Shown piece by piece: positions 57,951 to 64,000 of a stretch of 64,000 nt of DNA (the first letter of the stretch is position 1; each line of letters opens with the position of its first letter). Origin of the DNA: Homalodisca vitripennis (Eukaryota > Arthropoda > Insecta > Hemiptera > Cicadellidae). Made by a program: the position numbers and the translations under genes. The stretch lies in the NCBI RefSeq assembly GCF_021130785.1, contig NC_060213.1, positions 98,448,501 through 98,512,500 on the forward strand. Direction: 5' to 3'. The notes under the pieces are model-generated. The model had not been told where the DNA came from, made no database searches, and worked only from the letters and a program-made list of their open reading frames with translations.

Positions 57951-60900
57951 AACATTATTAATACAGATACAACAAACATTTAACCTCCTTTTTCCTTTTT
58001 TCCTCGCCTGAACAAAATGCCTTTAATCTGTATCACAGATTTGTCCTGAACTCACTTAAGTGAAAGTTGCGATCATGTGAATCATTCTTTACACAGTAAA
58101 TCGTTCGCAAACGTCAACCATGCTTCGCAGTGCGAATCGTTCTACACACAAATTTTGTTTCTTTCTCGGATGTATGATAGGGTTGGTATATGTCACGAGT
58201 CATTGCCTTCAATAACTCTGACGCTTGTCAGAATATTTTGATTTAGAGAACCAAAAAGCCACTGTTTTTGTTTTACATGATCTTGCCAAACTTCTATTCG
58301 TAAGGAAGGCGTAATATTTGAGGAAATAATACACTGATCAAGTTGATCTTTTAGGTAAATTTATTACTAAAACTTATATTACAAAAGACAAACAGTTATA
58401 CATGCAATCATCTAGGTTCAATCTTACATCATCCGGTCAAAAAAAGTGTAGCTAAAATATTTTTTGGGTGAAAATACCTCAGTACAGTGTGGTCAAAATA
58501 ATAATTTTTTTAATTAGGTTTGCCATTGTTCGATGACTTGTTAAATAATGTTAGCAAAATGTCCTAGATGATAGAAATGGAAATATGACATCCTGCGAAT
58601 TTTTTAATTGCATCTCTATGTTATCTTCCAATTAAATTAATTCCGCTTATGTGTTTTAGGAGGTGAAATCACACAATTTTCAAGTATCGCATGAAAAAAA
58701 AACTGTTTTAACAATCTATTACTACTTGTTTAACTCTTCAATATAGGAACCATTCATACTCTAATGCACCTATTTCTGTAAAAGATAAAACACTTGTTAG
58801 AAAGTAAATTGTGCTTATCTTCAATAAATAATTTGTTGCAGATGTTAAATGTTTTATCGTAAGTACTTTAAGATTACTTGAGTTTACAACTTGATATTAA
58901 ATAATTGATTTTATATTATTAACAGAGTATTTTAGATCAGATTTCACGTGCATTTCCTAATCGAATTACATTTAATCGATTGTCATATAGTTGGATGGAT
59001 TAGGTTTGTGAGACATCAAGTAGAAATCAGTGTTAATTGTTTTATAAATATTGCTTTTCATGTGAACGGTCAATTCAATTAAGTTATTCGCGTATGCACA
59101 GATAAACTCAATGTTCACTGGGCTGGGTTTTAAAAATAAAATATCGCGTGTTGACATGATTTTGATTGTGCATTTGATACATTTTATGTATCCTTTTAAT
59201 ATTAACAACATATATTTCAAGCTGATGTGGTGTTAAAACGAATCATATATTAAAGATAGAATATAACATTTCTCTGTATAATAATAGTATGAAATTGAGG
59301 TGACACGTAAAAAATAAAGAACTCGTACTGTAATTATTAAAGTACTTAGCTGTTCTCACCCGACTTCAAAAAAAAGGATAAATTGATACAGTTCTTTACG
59401 TAACACTTTTCTTTGAGGTAGGTATTGCATCGCATTTAGCGAAAACTTCTGCATAATTACACCGATCATAACCCTGAAAGCAAAATTTTGCTTTTAATAT
59501 CCACCGTTCCAAAATTTTTATATACTTAGTTTATATTTTTTAGGCTACAAATCAGCTTTTAGAAACAATAGCTGCCTTAAAGGAACCCAAACAAGTTGAA
59601 AGTTGTTGCAAAATATAATTTTATAAATATCTCGGCTCGTTTCGCCAAAAGCTGAGTACAATATTTTTTTCAGTGTAGTGGCCATCCAAACTCCAAAATC
59701 ATCCACTTATCCATTATTTATGAGCATGGAAATGAAACAAATGTATTTTGGAATGCATAGGACCAAATTCATAAACTTTGTCAGTATCGAAGTTTTTCTA
59801 GAACAGTTTCCCAGTGTATTAAGGTCCCAATGAGTTGTAAAATATGAATACGAGTTTTACTTATTTACTTATATATTTTTCAAAATAGATGCAAAATCAT
59901 TTGCTTTAAAAATTACTAGGTATTTATTTTAACAACATTTTGTTTTTGCATATCTTTTACACATCTAAAAGATTGAAAATGGATATCATTAAAAGGTTGG
60001 AAAGTAATGGTTATATACTAATAATTATGCATCATGAGCAGAAAATAAAATATTAAAATTCCTAGGGCACTTACAAAAAGACTTTGCCTGCTTTTTAATC
60101 TTGCGATGTTTTTACGTAATTACCATATACAATTCTTAAGTACTTAACAGCATCAAATCATTATTGTGAATATGTTTTGAATTATCATTTCCGTTTATAA
60201 CTAAACCAAGCTTACTTTTTAAAAACAAATGCATAATGATTTAGTTTTATTAAGTTTTCTAAATACTATGGAGTTTATAAATATTTTAAACCATTACGAT
60301 TACATTAATACGCTAACCTGTGAAGGTACAATGTCACTAAAGTCATCATACTAATAGTGTTACTAAAATTAACCTACTATACGTCCTTTATCCTTGTGAT
60401 ATTTTCAGACAACTGGCACCCGTAGAATATAAATTTATTTCGATTGAGCAGGAAGGTATTTTTACTCACAAAATCATGATCTTGAATCTGATTAGTTATG
60501 TATGAAATATTAAGTCATCATTCTTCAACATAGTGTGAATAAAAAATATATGTTGCGTTATTGTGAAATTTAGATTTATGACAGGTAAACTATGAGTATT
60601 TGATTTATTAACTTTAAATTAGATTTATCATTAACAATAAAAATACGATAGTATAGTCAGGGAATCATAACTTCAGAAACATTGCTTAACAGCCCAGAAG
60701 AGAAGGTAGATTTTAACTTTAAATTACATCTGGTGTATGTATCTAACTGCAGGAGCATGTAGTTAAAGTTGTGCTTTGATATTTTATCTCAAGAGACATT
60801 CTCAGCTAGTGCTTTAATGCTTGTCTGTGATGTGCAACGTTTTATATGATAACCCACTTAAAGATTGAGTCAAATCTTAGACAGAACAGCGAGGCATTAT

Positions 60901-62486
60901 TGATATTATTGAGGTATTCAGTTGTTTTCTAAAGCTGTGGTAGTAGCTATTTAGTAACTAATATCAAAACGAACTGAGCAGATTAACTATTTACACAGTT
61001 TACTGCATGCAACATGGCTTTTCTTGAAATTGGTAATGAAATTTCCCCTTTTATTTATTTTAATTTCTTTGGTTTACGAAAACAATAATCTTCAGAATGT
61101 TACCTAGAACATACAATATTTTTATATGTACAGTTCTATAAATGAAGACTAGTTGAGGATACAAATGTAAATTATCAAGCTTCAATCAATAGTGCTTTTG
61201 AAATATGTATATGGATGTTTAATTTATTGTGTGAAAATTTTTAATACAAATAAATTAAAAATGAAATGTAATGTACTAGTATTTATATTGGTCATGCAGT
61301 CTAAGGGGCAATAGCTTTATCTGTAAATAGAAACGTAAGTAACTTAAGTTTATAGAACTGTATTTTCATAATTGAATATTGTTAGGCCTATATTGGGCCA
61401 AATTTATTGCTCAAAATTACGATCTCATAAATACACAGATATGATTGATAAATAATTCACTAATACAGTATTTAGGATTTTTATTTCCATATTTTCAAGT
61501 TTCATGCACTGCAGTGTAACTGGTATTAGCTAAGCGTTTACCTTTAACCTTTTCCACCAGTTTCTAATGAATGATAATACGATTTCTGTTTGTACGTACG
61601 TGCGGTGAAGGTTGGGCGCCTTGACCTATGTAATGTAATACTTTATCTCTATTGTCTCTACCTTGTTATTGAAAATGGTACACATCGGCCCAATTGGCAT
61701 TGTATACAAAGCTTATTCAGAATAAAATTTTAAAAAATTTGATGGATTAATTATTTTTGTGAGATAATGATCCAATGAAAATCAAAAGTTAAAAACAAAC
61801 TATCAAATTCCAACTCTCGAGGTTTCATTCAATCAAGTAACACGGGTGTATCAGTCCATCAAATTGCAGTCTCGAAGTTTTTGTACAAACGTTGTCTGAT
61901 TTGAATATCTAGGAGGTTTACTTTGATTACAAAATTAGTTGTTTTTTATATAAATGAGCTTTATTCTGGACCCAGAAAAATACTTAGAAATTTTTACATT
62001 TTTTATATCATATTTATGCAATGTACACTAATGCCCAGACTATAAAAAGCTTGATTTTCTGAGGCGAGGCTAACTCATTCTTGAGTAATAAAATAAGCGT
62101 CCCGCTAAAGTACGTCATAAGGAAAGTTATATTAAAACACCAAAGTACACATAAAATACCTCTTTTTTAAAACTATTTTACCTTAAAAAAAATCTTACAG
62201 CCTAAAATGTTTCATCGGTGAAGCGAAGCGGAAATAAATGCACAGGGGATATGTAGTATAGATTAACACGTATAGAATCACGTACTGTTTAACAATTTGT
62301 CGTTAGTTCAGAAATGAGCAATCCTTGTTTTTAAAACATTCTTGTATTAGATGCAAGATATTAATTTAAAGCCTAACAGTGTTAAGTGCTGTAATAAAAT
62401 AAACTGCTTTGTTCGAGTACTTAAGAAATTACTCATGATATAATAAAATCGTGATATAGAACAAATGAACAAGACACAAGAGCACT

Positions 62487-62990
62487 TTTTTTTTTCTTTT
62501 TTTTTTTGATGGAGAGGCAGGAAAAATGCAATTACGCGTGCAGGTGGCTAGCCTGTAGTGTGGGACTCTCCCTAAAACGGGTTTACCCACGAAAAACCTC
62601 CACTACTCTTTAGGATTCTAACCTGGAATTGTTTATCACATTTCTTCAGACTAGGCCTAAATTTGGCTTAAGCCCATGGGGCTCGCTCCTTATCCAGCCG
62701 CTCGGTCAAGGGATCTGGGCCACTTCCCCTCATCCTCCATAACCTTTTCGCAGACCGTATCCACCGAAAAAATACCGAGTTTTCTTATGGTCTCCAAGCG
62801 GCACCTTTCCCAACGCGGACAGCGGAAGAAGGTGTGTTCCGCGTCGTCGGGAACGCCCGGGCAGTAGATGCAATTCGGTGAACCGTTCTAGCCCATCCGG
62901 TTCAGGTACTACTTGAAATAGTCGTGACCTGTCAGGAACTGCGTGAGGTAGTAGTCCACCTCGCCCTGCCGCACTATAAATATTATTCAC
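62487..62990 (-). mobile_element. R1-type LINE, 3' end only
   Basis: On the minus strand the C-terminus of ORF2 is readable in one frame with three internal stops: YYLTQFLTGHDYFK, then the CCHC knuckle CIYCPGVPDDAEHTFFRCPRW, ending near 62690 with the AAG segment. A short 3' UTR follows, with a poly(A) tail seen as T runs at 62487-62508 on the plus strand. The 5' end is truncated at about 62988. The pattern of Thr-Gln-Phe-Leu-Thr-Gly and this Cys/His knuckle is typical of the R1 clade. Dead copy. Confidence 0.85.
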
Positions 62991-64000
62991 AATAAAAATA
63001 GACACAAGAACACTAAAAATATTCTTTGTACAAATAATGTTTTAGTTAGTAGTAAGATTGAACAAGGCCTTTAACAGTGAGTGATAAAACCAACATGTCA
63101 TAGTGCGGGTGCTGCAGATGTCGCAAACGTATCAATGAAGGTCATTAGAGAAGACTCGCGCTCTTTTTTAAGCTTTTATAAGCGATGATTATATATCTTG
63201 ATGATCTGAAATAACTAGGGTTTTTGTAAGATGGGTAGCGGAAAAAAAATAAATAGGATAGACTAAGCGTGAATCGTACGGTGTTTCAAAAGCTGTTATT
63301 TATCTAATTCCTTATCTGTCTGTTAAGTACAATATCTATTTTCAAGCGAACTTTGCCTTCTATTTCACACACAGGGTCCGCTGGAAAACAGTGCTATAAT
63401 TTGAAATTTACTGCTGTACATAATAGAGTACATACTGTACGTTCCAGGATTCTTTGGTAATTAGTTTCAACCAATGTTGGTGAATTGTTTTAAGTTAAGT
63501 ATTAGTATTTATTTGAAAAGAATACGATAATTCGTTTTCAATTACTAAAATATTGTTACAATTTTCTAAGAAGTGCTTAAAACAGGGTTACAAGTCTAAA
63601 AATGTGTAATGGTAATATTTCATGGTTTAACAATAAAATATTTTTTTCAAAATTATCCCTTCTTAGTAAAACCAAAATTATGCTGTAATAAACTCAAAGG
63701 TGTCAACAAGTTTCACAGCACCAAACAAGATTCAAGCTACTGGCGGACTTCCAATCAGACTTTGTCTTAAGTTCTGACATCTCAGTTTTTGGCAAGAGGT
63801 ACTCTTACATTTAAGTAATTGAAAAAACGATTTTTATCACTGAACCACTTACAGCTTTCTAAAAAAAAATCAAAGTAAACGTGCTGTGATATATTTTCAA
63901 GATGAAACATAGTTATTTTATTGAAAAATATTATACATTAGACAACGATATTGGATTAGGACATCAAGATTCTTGGAAATAATAACTTTAATAATCCATA
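62991..64000. other. Gene-free end of the window
   Basis: Nothing recognised. Confidence 0.5.

Larger units (their letters stand above)
49923..62486. other. Long gene-free region
   Basis: No host gene, RNA gene or complete mobile element recognised. Open frames are short and low in complexity. Contains the microsatellites and repeat listed separately and one weak transposase-like trace (52200-52295). Confidence 0.5.

Overview
This looks like nuclear DNA of an AT-rich arthropod, most likely an insect. It is full of decayed non-LTR retrotransposons (LINEs), dinucleotide microsatellites and AT-rich intergenic sequence. I found no convincing host gene. The main content is two neighbouring Polinton/Maverick (adintovirus-like) elements lying between two copies of a large segmental duplication.

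Layout. 1-13907 (copy A) and 37700-48367 (copy B) are direct, diverged copies of one host segment; a more diverged third copy begins near 48720. The copies differ by insertions: a LINE at 1522-2680 in A, and a 676-bp MITE-like element at 39633-40308 plus a further block at 40505-40985 in B. Copy A also holds a 72-bp minisatellite (7249-7845). At 13908 copy A stops abruptly at a GC-rich block that starts AGTAGA. It is followed by a 76-nt tRNA-like sequence, a TATA promoter and a heavily frameshifted Polinton-type DNA polymerase B (14785-18620). Copy B has no such block at the matching site.

20231-34856 is a second, very AT-rich element of about 14.6 kb with 6-bp TATATA flanks, AGTAGA termini and long terminal inverted repeats. 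The outer parts of these repeats are tandem arrays of a 90-bp unit (6 copies left, 11 right). It carries a virion gene set. On the minus strand: major capsid protein, a repeat protein, a small zinc ribbon, a fibre-like coiled coil, a pVI-like protein with an adenain-like protease, a phospholipase A2 protein and a packaging ATPase. On the plus strand: the penton and a BRO protein. A block of small zinc-finger and unknown genes follows. No DNA polymerase or integrase is visible; the left arm holds a broken LINE reverse transcriptase instead.

The most notable signal is that about ten genes of this element begin at a T-rich motif ending in TAAATGG (for example TTTTTTCTATTTAAATGG). This resembles the late promoters of poxviruses and of giant-virus/virophage pairs. 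Together with a BRO protein, a TFIIB-like zinc ribbon and the missing polymerase, it suggests a virophage-like element that could depend on a cytoplasmic DNA virus of insects. This is inference. A plain Kozak context in AT-rich DNA is the main alternative.

The last 14 kb (49.9-64 kb) is almost featureless apart from microsatellites, a degenerate 20-bp repeat and an R1-type LINE 3' end at 62487-62990.
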